From NCBI GenBank assembly GCA_030710605.1, contig CP092874.1, positions 66,743,881 through 66,807,880 on the forward strand: a DNA stretch of 64,000 nt, written 5' to 3'. The notes under the pieces are model-generated. The model ran no database searches. It had not been told where the DNA came from and saw only the letters and a program-made list of their open reading frames with translations. Positions 54,325 through 64,000 of the stretch are shown in pieces. The stretch is from Cordylochernes scorpioides (Eukaryota > Arthropoda > Arachnida > Pseudoscorpiones > Chernetidae). Each line of letters opens with the position of its first letter. Position 1 is the stretch's first letter. Position numbers and translations under genes: made by a program.

Positions 54325-55734
54325 TTTTTTTTTTAATTTATTGTTACAAAAGCACGAAGTCCAAAGGACTATTGTGCTGTGCTAGTATTATATATATATA
54401 TGATTAATTATTTACACGATGGATTAGTATTGTTTTGTAAATTATTGTACAAATAGTTCTAAACTTAACAAAGTTCTCATAAGATAGAGTATATACACAA
54501 AGAGAATTTGGTAATGTTTCAAAGTATCTACATACAATTTGATTAGTCAGAGGGCAAGATAAAAGAAGATGCTCTGGTGATTCAACATCTAAGCGGCATT
54601 CACATGTTGGATCATTGATAGCATTCAGTTTGAATAAGAAACTTAAGAAGGGTCCTTTGCCAGTTAAGAATAAAGTAGTGAATTTATCAGAAGAAATGAA
54701 ATTTGGGACAGCAATTGGAAAGAATTTCTTGAACAGTTCATTAGATTGAGAAAGATAAAACTTAAATTTTAGATCCAGATATAGTTTGTTTAATTCTTTT
54801 TGAAGGGGTTTTTTGAGTGTTCGATCTGTGAGAGAATTTGTCATATTATACTTTGTTTGTAATAATTCAAGATAATCGGACAGTAAAGGGGTTTTCGCTA
54901 GTATATGTGTGATGTAAGAAGATGAAGTCCTATAAGCATGAATGCATCTAATAAGAATTTGATATTGTATAGAATTCAACTTGGATCTTTTTGCTGCAGT
55001 GATAAAAGGAAACCAAATATTTGATGCATAGCTTATTGTAGAGCGTATCATAGCTTTATATAAGATCAATCTACGTCGAGTATCAATGCCCCAAGTACGT
55101 GCACATAATGAGAATAATATATTCTTAAGTTTCGTAGCTTTCATAATTATATTGTCAACATGTGTTCCAAAATTAATCTTATTCCTTTGTCTATGATTTT
55201 TAAAAATAACTCCCAAAATTTTAACAGTTTCTGATGGTTGAATTATTTTTCCATCAAAATTAATGGGCAATTTTTCATAGTTATGTAGATAGAGTATACC
55301 TGTTTTGTTTGGACTTAGTGAAAGTTTTACCTTTTCACACCATGCTTTGATTTTTATTAAACATTTGGTAATATTAAACTGAAGATCATAGATGTTTGAA
55401 CTCCATACCACAAATGTCACATCGTCCGCGAAAGCAATTACTCTAGCAAAACTTTCGTTAAAAGATAAGTTGAAATCATTAAGTAATATATTCCAAAGAA
55501 TAGGAGAAATAATACCACCCTGGGGACATCCCTTATTTATCTTTTTTATACACTTTACATTTGTATATTTAAACTCTACACTCCGGTCTTCAAAGTAAGA
55601 ATTAATTATTTTTATAAGTACCGCTGGAAAATTTGCCTTGTCCAATTGTTGGAGAATTGCCGGATGCCATGCGTTGTCGAAAGCTCCGCTGATGTCCACT
55701 GTTACTATTGCCGTATTTTCTGTTTCTCTTTTCA
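54325..55734 (-). mobile_element. R1-like LINE, 5'-truncated, nested antisense
   Basis: Target duplication GATCAT at 54319-54324 and 55735-55740. The plus-strand T run at the left is the element's poly-A. Contains an open reverse transcriptase frame from near the insertion edge to 54404. Confidence 0.88.
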
Positions 55735-55753
55735 GATCATATACAAGATACAT
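54404..55753 (-). CDS. R1/LOA-like reverse transcriptase, truncated at its N-terminus, no stops
   Basis: 449 open codons; the first few residues come from the interrupted LINE. Motifs: VTVDISGAFDNAWHPAIL, GCPQGGIISPILWNILLND and ARVIAFADDVTFVVW (FADD in place of the usual YADD), LSLSPNKTGILYL. Then a thumb-like region (ILGVIFKNHRQRNKINF) and the C-terminal CECRLDVESPEHLLLSC knuckle. Ends LIHRVNN. Lacks the endonuclease. The absence of lesions makes this the youngest large insertion here. Confidence 0.85.
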   Translation of the reverse strand: MYLVYDLKRETENTAIVTVDISGAFDNAWHPAILQQLDKANFPAVLIKIINSYFEDRSVEFKYTNVKCIKKINKGCPQGGIISPILWNILLNDFNLSFNESFARVIAFADDVTFVVWSSNIYDLQFNITKCLIKIKAWCEKVKLSLSPNKTGILYLHNYEKLPINFDGKIIQPSETVKILGVIFKNHRQRNKINFGTHVDNIIMKATKLKNILFSLCARTWGIDTRRRLILYKAMIRSTISYASNIWFPFITAAKRSKLNSIQYQILIRCIHAYRTSSSYITHILAKTPLLSDYLELLQTKYNMTNSLTDRTLKKPLQKELNKLYLDLKFKFYLSQSNELFKKFFPIAVPNFISSDKFTTLFLTGKGPFLSFLFKLNAINDPTCECRLDVESPEHLLLSCPLTNQIVCRYFETLPNSLCVYTLSYENFVKFRTICTIIYKTILIHRVNN

Positions 55754-56473
55754 TTATTCGTAGGTTCTTGAATTTGCCTAGATATACACCAGGATACATA
55801 ATAAGACCAGAAACAGACCGCGTCTCATTAATAATAACAGCTCTGAAATTGATCTTGAAATACTGGCTGAGGGTGCTGAGTATGGATACAAATAGATTGC
55901 CTCGAATATGTTTAAATAGAATGAGGCAAATATCCTGTGCTACAGGTGCGCCCATCGGGTTTTTAAAACGATTAAGCAATTTACTCAATAATAACGGATC
56001 CTCGTGGCTTACTTATTGTAATGATCCTGATTCACTAAGGAATGAGATCCCAGGAATATTAAGAACTGCGATAGAGCAAACAATACAAAATGACTTAACA
56101 AGAATAACCCAATCAAAGTTATATTCCCACTATAGAGACATATATACAATGTTTCCCACCGAATAATAGATAATTTAGAACCCTTTCAATTTTTTTCAAA
56201 GAACACCATCTGATTTTAATGAGGGGTGAAGACCTGAAATGTACTTTCTGTGGATCAGGAATAGCAATCGAGATGTTGCACTACCTTTTTGATTGTGCTG
56301 CTCTGTCTGAGGAAAGACGAAAACTAAATGATAAAACGGGGCAACTTTGTCCTTCATTTCCGGCACTAATTAATGAAATATCAAAGAATAGGTATATAGC
56401 GGTGGCGATATTTGGATTCCACAGGATTATATCCCGGAAAAAAGCCACACAGTGTTCTTCCCATCCCTTGTGA
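55741..56473 (+). pseudogene. LINE ORF2 C-terminal portion, after the nested insertion
   Basis: Continues with FIRRFLNLPRYTPGYIIRPE, and after a stop near 56166 LKCTFCGSGIAIEMLHYLFD with the CxxC...H...C knuckle. Ends near 56473. Confidence 0.75.
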
Positions 56474-56547
56474 ACTGGCGAATCCTGTATAGGGCGAGAG
56501 GCCCTAAATAAAGGCTTTGTTGTTGTTGTATTATAAAAGTTTATCTT

Positions 56548-57013
56548 TTATGGTGTTTGAGATTTGAGGCAACCAATAGTTTAGGTCACAAAACACTACA
56601 CTGTTATAATGAGCTTTCACTGTATAAATATAAATTCAAAATGAGAATGGCCAAATTTAAGAATGATTTCATTTTATAAAAGAAGAATTATTAGTTTACC
56701 TCAAACAACATAAAGCATTACAATAGTAGCGAAAATATTAAAACCAACTACTCAGCTAGAGCTATGATTTCTTGCAGCCTTTTTATGTTAGCCTCATGGC
56801 GGAAAATAATCTATTTTTCTTATATTTGTTGAACTCCATCGCCAAGAATAAACCATCACAGGCAAACTATATTAATATATTGACAACACAATAGTTGTAG
56901 AGATCTGATAAATTGAATTGTCGAAATCGCATGGAAAGTTCAGCCAAGCCCTTCCAAACCTTTCCATCCTTAGTTCACTACTTGTACAAATCGTTCTATG
57001 TGATCAAAGAAAT
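56548..57013. other. Unassigned AT-rich DNA
   Basis: Nothing recognised on either strand. Confidence 0.5.
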
Positions 57014-57175
57014 ACAGTAGAACCTCTTTTTAGAGGACACCTCTCTACAAAGGATAGTTTTCATTTGCAAAATTGCCATTTTTACAATTTAACAACTCTC
57101 CGGTAAGAGGACACATCTCCATAAAGAACATTTTGGCTCTGAAATTAGGTGCCCTTTACAGGAAGGTTCTACTGT
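57014..57175. mobile_element. MITE-B copy
   Basis: ACAGTAGAACCTCTTTTTAG to AGGAAGGTTCTACTGTA, opposite orientation to most copies. Confidence 0.8.
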
Positions 57176-57539
57176 ACCACTAAATAAATCCATCCAAAAC
57201 ATTGAATCAAGTATTTTGTTACTTGTTGGGTTCGTGCAAGTCAGGTAATTGAAGCGATTTCATCTTTTTAGAAAGGAATTCTCAATGTGGATTTGATTAA
57301 GTGTTTGTCTAGCAGCAACGGTTCATATCATCGGATCAAATTTTAAAAATCATTAAACCAGTAATGATGAATAGTAAGGATCCTGACCATCTCACAATTC
57401 TAAAACATCTAACCAGATGTTTCAGAACAGCAGCAAATAAGAGATTAAACAAAAAGAAATAGAAAACCCCCTCAATAATGAGATGGTCAAGCAATAAACA
57501 CGTTTCCACGACAACAAAAATAATTGTATACGGTTGGTA
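57176..57539. other. Unassigned AT-rich DNA
   Basis: Nothing recognised on either strand. Confidence 0.5.
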
Positions 57540-57722
57540 TGAAAATTCAAAACTATTATAGACGCGTATGATTCTTTTTAAAAATAAACAATTTCTTCTG
57601 CCCTTACTGCAATCGAAAAATTAATGGGAGGGCATGGCTCATCGGTGGTGAACCCTCCCAGCGGTTTCATCAGTTTAATCTACCATACCGCTGTTATTTT
57701 TGCATTTTTCGATCTTCCTTTT
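57540..57722. repeat. Family E, single-arm copy
   Basis: ATAGACGCGTATGATTCTTT, CTGCCCTTACTGCAATCG, CGGTGGTGAACCCTCCCAGC, TTTAATCTACCATACCGCTG. Confidence 0.72.
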
Positions 57723-57869
57723 ATAGTGATGCTGATGCTAGACTGTTGGAATGGGCAAGAGATTTTGTCTTGAAGTTAGAAACACAAATGTGTTTTTACG
57801 TGTAAACTGCTTTGGATGAATTATATTGAAAAATGAACTAATTTCAACTGAATATCAATGCTTTAATAC

Positions 57870-58025
57870 AAAGGTTTGAATATCAAAGCCAAAATATCGA
57901 AGCCCGAATCCTAGACTTTTGAATATCAAAGGCTGAATACTAGACTTAGATATCAAATAATGAAAATCGAAGTTTGGATACAAAAGCCTAGAATATCAAA
58001 TCCTGGATACTTAGCCAGAATTACA
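57870..58025 (+). repeat. Imperfect GAATATCAAA repeats
   Basis: Phrases such as TTTGAATATCAAAGCC, GAATCCTAGACTTTTGAA and TAGAATATCAAATCCTGGA recur with spacing around 17-25 bases. A degenerate tandem array. Confidence 0.5.
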
Positions 58026-58084
58026 AAGCTTTAAACAAAAAATAAAGAGTAAGCATATAGTCCCAACTTTTGTACATAGATATG

Positions 58085-58230
58085 CTGTCCTTTTCTTATT
58101 TTTCTCTTTTCTGAGCGAGGATTCAATTTCTTCCTCTGCTTTTCATTTCTCTTTAGATTAATTTATAACAGGAGAATCGTCTGTATAAGACGGAATGTCT
58201 TAATAAAGGCTTGTGTGTGTAAATAAAGAG
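58085..58230 (+). repeat. Possible LINE 3' tail
   Basis: GAGAATCGTCTGTATAAGAC, GGAATGTCTTAATAAAGGC and a TTGTGTGTGTAAATAAAG tail look like a LINE 3' end. No coding part recognised. Confidence 0.4.
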
Positions 58231-58619
58231 TAAGAAATACAATCAGAGAGGGTTAAGTGGGACAAACGAATTTTTATCAATGAGGACGAAGTTCGAAAAT
58301 TGTTTGAAGTTAAACGTTTTGCCTTAATAGCTTCCTTCATTTTTCCTACGCAGGTACAGCGCTCCACGTTGTTAGTAAACGTAATTAATTAAACATAGTT
58401 TTGGTCCATTATAATTACAAAGTCGAACTGCCTCTGTATATGTGTAGCATACTTGCAGCATTCATGAACCTACCAATATTTCCATCGCCATGTTTATTTG
58501 AGATAACATGAAAATATATAACAAAAAAGAAAAAAATCCATAACGGATGTCTGTGCCAACATTCCCTGCCAACTAAAGAAGCCCCCGCTCGACTCCCCAG
58601 ATAAAAAAAGGGGTAGGGA

Positions 58620-58680
58620 ATCAATAGCTAGCTTACGCATGCGCGCAAGATGGCCGCCGCGCGGCGAGGACGCAGGTAGG
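58620..58680 (+). promoter_or_regulatory. CpG-rich promoter-like spot
   Basis: ACGCATGCGCGC resembles the NRF1 site, and CAAGATGGCCGCC resembles the YY1 site that often covers the start codon of housekeeping genes. Dense CpG in an otherwise AT-rich region. A GTAGGT donor follows at 58676. Confidence 0.4.
58650..58675 (+). CDS. Candidate first coding exon of a gene extending right
   Basis: ATG in a YY1-like context, MAAARRGR plus two bases, then GTAGGT donor and a pyrimidine-rich intron start. No second exon was found in the window, so this is speculative. Confidence 0.3.
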
Positions 58681-59279
58681 TATCGTCTGCCTTTTTTTTT
58701 TTTTTCATGCGCCATCTGGAACAGAACATCCTCGCCGTGTTCTTATTGTCTTCTGTTCCTTTTTATTTACACCCCCCCAGCTGTCGTACCTTATCTTATA
58801 TGGAACTTAGCTATGACATATGATAACCTTTTGAGGTTAAATTCAATTATTGTTTTTTAATATCTTTCGGGCCTTCAATTCTATACTTGAGTTATCTATT
58901 TTTATTGTTCCCTACTCCCTATATATTTATTCGAAATTTTTAAAATATTATTTTATTTGATATAATATATATGAAAATACCTCTATTATCCCATAATATT
59001 TCTGTAATATAGTTATATAAAAAGAACTTTTTAAAATAAATGATAAAATTGTTTTTTTTTTTTTACAACAAATTCAAAATTATAGAGAGATACTCTCTAC
59101 TAGAAGAAATTAACATTTATCTGTAATTTTCTTAGTTTAAAATGAAATATGCAGAGCTGAACCTCCCACGGGAGACCTCCAATTAATATATAATACTCCT
59201 GGTCTCTCCTGGAGGTAGCCTTTCATCGGAGGTTGGGTCATTTAGATCGAATCATTCTTTATTTTATTCAAGTCGGCCG
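58681..59279. other. Unassigned AT-rich DNA
   Basis: After the CpG-rich spot. A palindromic phrase GGAGACCTCC...GGAGGTAGCC lies at about 59179-59220, possibly another MITE core. Confidence 0.4.
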
Positions 59280-59575
59280 CTCGCAGAAAAAAAAATATAT
59301 ATACGTGAAAAATAGTACAAAAGTGAAATTGTACCCATGATTTTTCAGGATGCCTGGAAGACCTTTTTTAGTCGTTGAGGTAGATCTTGCACAACCAGAT
59401 CGAAAAGCGTACGTGGAGAGCTTTTCTTGATTAATCAAGAATGGGTATTTTTGGCCTATTCTGGAATAATAATAAAAATCAACGATTAGTTGATATTTAG
59501 TCCGACAGATGGCACAAGCCATCAGTAACTTTTATTTGCATGATCAGGAGAAATGCCTTCTTAATATATATCTCA
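59280..59575 (+). repeat. SINE-like element with ATGGC-hairpin tail
   Basis: CGTACGTGGAGAGCTTTTCT, TGATTAATCAAGAA, AGTTGATATTTAGTCCGAC, AGATGGCACAAGCCATCAG and GATCAGGAGAAATGCCTTCT. Block order parallels the 45055-45322 element although sequences differ, implying a related subfamily. Confidence 0.65.
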
Positions 59576-59721
59576 GAGATATATAGTGGAGAACGTGTCG
59601 AATACATAGTTCAGGTCAGTGAGTTACTGCATTGTTAACTCTGATATAATCTACAGGGGTCGTTAGAGAATCTATTGAAGATGTCATTAGTAACAATCCA
59701 CTAATTCCAATTAATATACAC

Positions 59722-60015
59722 GGTGGAAGGCTGGGTAAACCGTTTGGTTTTCGACCACTAGGACCCGGGTTCGATTCCCGCATTGGGCACTTTTTTTCTG
59801 TAAAAAAAAATGCTCCAATGGCCCCCGATTCTTGCAAAAGTCCAACCCCACCAGCGAGTGCAAGTAACCAAACGGGGCTCTGGCATTTGTAAGTGCAAAG
59901 TCGAACTGCTTTTCACATGTGTAGACATGTGGTGCGCTTACAGTAAAAGCAGTCGCTAACTACCCACCATGATTATCATGGCCTGTACCACGTGTACTAG
60001 GGATAAGCAAAAAAA
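59722..60015 (+). repeat. SINE-A, full-length copy
   Basis: GGTGGAAGGCTGGGTAAACC head, B box GGTTCGATTCC, full body, tail GGGATAAGCAAAAAAATATA. Confidence 0.86.
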
Positions 60016-60095
60016 TATATATATATATATATACATGTGTGTATGTACAAACACACTTGTTTAACCCAACTATCAATTCAACATTATATTATATA

Positions 60096-60345
60096 TGAAA
60101 ATTAAAAATTATTATAGACGTGTATGATTCTTTTAAAAATTAAACAATTACTACTGCCCTTACTGCAATGGAAGAATTAATGGGAGGGCCTGGCTCATCA
60201 GTGGTGAACCCTCCCAGCGGTTTCGCAAGTTTAATCTACCATACCGCTGTTTTATTGCATTTTTCGATCTTCCTTTTACGCGTCCATAATAGTTTCAATT
60301 TTCATAACAGGTGGCTCGCTAATGTATCATAATATTATTATATGA
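60096..60345. repeat. Family E, single-arm copy
   Basis: TTATAGACGTGTATGATTC, CTACTGCCCTTACTGCAATG, CATCAGTGGTGAACCCTCCC, then CGCGTCCATAATAGTTTC and AACAGGTGGCTCGCTAATG. Confidence 0.72.
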
Positions 60346-60362
60346 GCTGATTTTATATTTAA

Positions 60363-61252
60363 GACTAGCGGACCCGCCCGGCTTCGCCCGGGTTTTACCC
60401 GAGTAAAAGTTTGTCTAACGAATCTCTCGATAAAGTGAACATTTTTTTCCCGGTCCCTTGAAAAATACTCGATAAGTTGAATAAAATCAATATTAATTGG
60501 TTCCCTCGGTAATTGGAAGTTAAAGGAATAGTATCTTGCCTTGGAATTGTATCATTATTCTTGTATGGATGTACCCGGCTTCGCCCGGGTTTTACCCGAG
60601 TAAAGGTTTGTTTAACGAATATCTCGATAAAGTGAACATTTTTTCCCGGTCCCTTGAAAAATACTCGATAAGTTGAATAAAATCAATATTAATTGGTTCC
60701 CTCGGTAATTGGAAGTTAAAGGAATAGTATCTTGCCTTGGAATTGTATCATTATTCTTGTATGGATGTACCCGGCTTCGCCCGGGTTTTACCCGAGTAAA
60801 GGTTTGTTTAACGAATCTCTCGATAAAGTGAACATTTTTTCCCGGTCCCTTGAAAAAATACTCGATAAGTAGAATAAAATCAATATTAATTGGTTCCCTC
60901 GGTAATTGGAAGTTAAGGAATAGTATCTTGCCTTTGAATTGTATCATTATTCTTGTCTCAAATAAATTGCCGTGTCATCCTGAATTTTGTCTTTCCTAAT
61001 TTTCTACATTACAAAATCATCGTATCATCATGATAATATTTAGAGCAGATTGTTGAATTATAACAGATAATTTAGAATAATTATCTTGATTATTTCTAGG
61101 CGAAAAGTTATTTCAAAAATTTTATTTGCTAGAAACCTTCCCAGTACTATACTAAATAACTTCCCAAAGTTTCATGGCGATCCAATGAGTGGTTTGGTCA
61201 GGCATAAAGGACAAACAAACAGACATACATTCATTTTTATATATATAGATAT
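60363..61252 (+). mobile_element. RTE-like element with triplicated head
   Basis: ACTAGCGGACCCGCCCGGC head; a unit of about 193 bases starting CCCGGCTTCGCCCGGGTTTT is present three times (near 60378, 60570 and 60771). The 3' part ends CAGACATACATTCATTTTTA and TATATATAGAT. Confidence 0.75.
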
Positions 61253-61504
61253 TAACAGTAATTAAACGTAACAGTAAGAAAATGTTGATTTTAAAATATT
61301 TTAATTTTAAAATATTTTAATTTTTTTATATTTTTAAATATGTAAATAGAGTCTCTTAAGAAAGACCACCTAAAAACATGAATCAACTTGTTTTCTCCTG
61401 TTGGTGGTCTCTCATTGAAGATTCTAATTGCTATTAAAGAATCTCTAATAGACCTTTAATAAGAGACTGCCTCTTGGAGAGACGGGTGTAGCTACGAAAT
61501 GGAT

Positions 61505-61982
61505 ATTCCCGGCTTCGCCCGGATTTTAACCCGAGTAAAGGTTTGTCTAACGAATCTCTCGATAAAGTGAACATTTTTTCCCGGTCCCTTGAAAAATACT
61601 CGATAAGTTGAATAAAATCATTATTAATTGGTTCCCTCCGTAATTGGAAGTTAAAGGAATAGTATCTTGCCTTGGAATTGTATCATTATTCTTGTCTCAA
61701 ATAAATTGCCGTGTCATCCTGAATTTTGTCTTTCCTAATTTTCTACATTACAAAATCATCGTATCATCATGATAATATTTAGAGCAGATTGTTGAATTAT
61801 AACAGATAAATTAGAATAATTATCTTGATTATTTCTAGGCGAGTTATTTCAAAAATTTTATTTGCTAGAAACCTTCCCAGTACTATACTAAATAACTTCC
61901 CAAAGTTTCATGGCGATCCAATGAGTGGTTTGGTCAGGCATAAAGGACCAACAGACATACATTCATTTTTATATATATAGAT
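61505..61982 (+). mobile_element. RTE-like element, single-head copy
   Basis: CCCGGCTTCGCCCGGATTTT to CAACAGACATACATTCATT and TATATATAGAT. Nearly identical to the third unit and tail of 60363-61252, about 250 bases away. Confidence 0.75.
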
Positions 61983-62204
61983 TAGTTTTACAAATATTAC
62001 AATTGAATTACAAATTATATTTTATGTCTGTCCATATAGATTATTGTGTCTTGGCTGTTAGTAACTACATATGTGTTAGGAATTTATTTTCAATCATCAA
62101 ATTCTTTCGTGGATCGAACAAACTCTAGCCGTCGTTTGGCACAAAATGACAGCGATTACATTAAAGTTTGTGTGAGTACAATGTTAGAGGATGTTTTAAC
62201 CTGA

Positions 62205-62512
62205 GGGAGTCCGGTGGAAGGATGGTCTAAACCGTTGGTTTTCGACCGCTACGACCCGGGATCGAATCCCGCTCGCATTGGACACTTTTTTCTAATTAAA
62301 AAATTCTCCTATGGCCCCCGATTATTGAAAAAGTCCAACCTCACCAGCGAGTGCAAGTAACCAAACGGGCTTTACCACATTTGTAAGTGCAAAAGTCAAA
62401 CTGCTTTTTACATGTGTAGACATGTGGTGCACATACAGTGAAAGCAGTCGCTAACTTCTACCCACCATGATTATCATGGACTGTAACACATGTGTACTAG
62501 GGATATAATAAA
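62205..62512 (+). repeat. SINE-A, full-length copy
   Basis: GAGTCCGGTGGAAGGATGG, GGATCGAATCCC B-box-like, full body, tail GGGATATAATAAAAAA. Confidence 0.86.
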
Positions 62513-62884
62513 AAACCTAAATACTAAGAATTATTCAAATACACACTTAGTGGAATCATATACATTTTCACTAGCAAGAATTTTGACAAGGTTATTTTAA
62601 AATGAGCGGGATACAACAATGAGATAGTGGTGTGACAACCAGCTCCAACAAGCACCAACAAGCACCAATTGTTGCCAGACACAAACACATGAATTATTAC
62701 AAACATGATCATCATGGTCAAAAGACATCAGAATCGTTTCAACAAAATGTGATAAATATTTCGTTTGAGATCATGGTTCTTTGCTATATAAAAACGTCCA
62801 TTTTCTATTTTAAAGTTTCTTAAATTTTTATTTAAAAAATGAAATTTATTAATTTATTTTATATATTTTAAACATTCTTTTTAT

Positions 62885-63574
62885 ATTACAAAACTATTTT
62901 AGAGGCGTAATATTCTTTTTAAAATAAAACAATTCTACTGTCCTTACTGCGATGGAAAAATTAAAGGGAGGGCTTGGCTCATCAGTGGTGAACCCTCCCA
63001 GCGGTTTCGCCAGTTTAATCTACCATACCGCTGTTATATTGTATTTTTGGAACTTCCTTTTATAGTTGACTGTTGTAAGACTCTTGGAATGGGTATTTTA
63101 GAAGAACTATGGACATAAGCTTTTAGGACAGCTGAATTAAATATAATTATAAATATATAATATGCTTCGAGCAATCGCTCTTCCGCAAATATCAAAATGT
63201 GTCTTTTATTATAATTATTATTAAAGACACATTTTGATAATAATTATAATAAAAGACACATTTTGATATTTGCGGAAGAGCGATTGCTCGAAGCATATTA
63301 TATATTTATAATTATATTTAATTCTGCTGTCCTAAAAGCTTATGTCCATAGTTCTTCTAAAATACCCATTCCAAGAGTCTTACAACAGTCAACTATAAAA
63401 GGAAGTTCCAAAAATGCAATATAACAGCGGTATGGTAGATTAAGCTGGCGAAACCGCTGGGAGGGTTCACCACTGATGAGCCAGGCCCTCCCTTTAATTT
63501 TTCCATCGCAGTAAGGACAGTAGAAATTGTTTTATTTTAAAAAGAATATTACGCCTCTAAAATAGTTTTGTAAT
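62885..63574. repeat. Family E, 690-bp near-perfect palindrome
   Basis: Left arm from ATTACAAAACTATTTTAGAG, right arm ending AAAATAGTTTTGTAAT; about 335 bases per arm. Only a few mismatches were seen by eye (for example TTGTATTTTTGG against TTGCATTTTTGG). Centre near 63229 in AT-rich sequence. Followed by AACAGATGGCGCGCTAGTGC, the same terminal sequence seen beside other family E copies. Confidence 0.88.
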
Positions 63575-64000
63575 TTGATAACAGATGGCGCGCTAGTGCA
63601 TCGTAACATTCTTTTATATATCAATAAAATGATTTAGGGTTTTCCTGTATTATTATTATTGGAGAGTACAGTATATTGGTTCCACTACCCCATTTGGTGT
63701 GATCATCAAAGATTGTAATTCCTTTTACAAGAAAAAAATCCAATTTATATAACAGTTGGTAGCCGATTTAATAAAGCACCTATATTTTATCATTAGAAAT
63801 TTTTCTCTCATTTCGATATAATAAAATATTTAAAAACCTATATATGAATATTCATAATTTCTCAGCAGAGAAGAAGAAATTTCAAAAATTTGTCTATAGA
63901 AAATAAATAAATAAATGAATAAAATGATCAAATTAGGCAGTAGAGACTTTATAGAAAGTTTGGCACCTGGCAAAGACAAATATAGTATAAAAATAATTGA
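63575..64000. other. Unassigned AT-rich DNA at the right edge
   Basis: The first 35 bases are the family E terminal sequence (AACAGATGGCGCGCTAGTGC). The rest shows nothing recognisable. Confidence 0.5.

Larger units (their letters stand above)
51049..56525 (+). mobile_element. LINE with ORF1, endonuclease and reverse transcriptase, in pieces
   Basis: Bounded by a 22-bp direct repeat (TTGTATTATAAAAGTTTATCTT) at 51027-51048 and 56526-56547. 5'-truncated within ORF1. 3' end AATAAAGGCTTTGTTGTTG. Interrupted at 54325 by an antisense LINE. The TTG-rich tail and CxxC...H...C C-terminus point to an I/Nimb- or Outcast-like clade, which I cannot settle. Confidence 0.85.

Overview
The window looks like an AT-rich animal nuclear genome, most likely an invertebrate. 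I lean weakly towards an arthropod such as a chelicerate, judging from the mariner, R1-like, pogo-like and hAT elements and an intron-containing tRNA-Tyr; a mollusc is not excluded. It holds one multi-exon protein-coding gene (about 13.3-41.4 kb, plus strand) in a dense, nested bed of transposable elements, foldback repeats and minisatellites. Most open reading frames are repeat-encoded or chance.

Region by region. 1-13 kb is repeats: a tRNA-like SINE (here SINE-A), pogo-like MITEs (MITE-B and MITE-C), and a 6.76-kb composite hAT transposon (3337-10097) with an 8-bp target duplication. That hAT landed inside the head of a SINE-A and itself carries RTE-like copies, two more pogo-like elements and a tRNA-Tyr-bearing repeat. 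13.3-41.4 kb is the host gene: 23 recognisable exons with GT-AG junctions and mostly consistent phases, about 1,170-1,180 codons, an open 5' side (the N-terminus must lie upstream), a TGA stop at 41370-41372 and an AATAAA about 55 bases later. The protein is leucine-rich and apparently all helical, like a HEAT/ARM solenoid; I cannot name the family. Its introns hold two broken mariners, a tandem pair of U6-like copies, three minisatellites placed just upstream of 3' splice sites, and many MITEs and SINEs.

41.5-43.5 kb is a 2-kb minisatellite of 34-bp units. 43.7-48.3 kb is a decayed Ty3/gypsy-like pol (reverse transcriptase, RNase H, integrase) with later insertions. 48.6-50.6 kb is an unusual ORF1-only LINE derivative carrying three zinc knuckles and no reverse transcriptase; a 268-bp internal-deletion-like relative sits in the gypsy element. 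50.6-51.0 kb is a 371-bp hairpin whose tip is a tRNA-like sequence. 51.05-56.5 kb is a LINE with coiled-coil ORF1, endonuclease and reverse transcriptase, bounded by a 22-bp direct repeat and interrupted by an antisense R1-like LINE (54325-55734) with an uninterrupted 449-codon frame. 56.5-64 kb is repeats again, with a CpG-rich promoter-like spot and possible first exon near 58.65 kb and a nearly perfect 690-bp palindrome at 62885-63574.

How things interact: nesting gives a relative order of events. SINE-A came before the hAT, the gypsy pol before the 268-bp element, the first LINE before the R1-like LINE, and MITE-B before MITE-C. Exon coordinates are from manual reading of splice sites; repeat family names are by motif and terminal sequence, not by database comparison.
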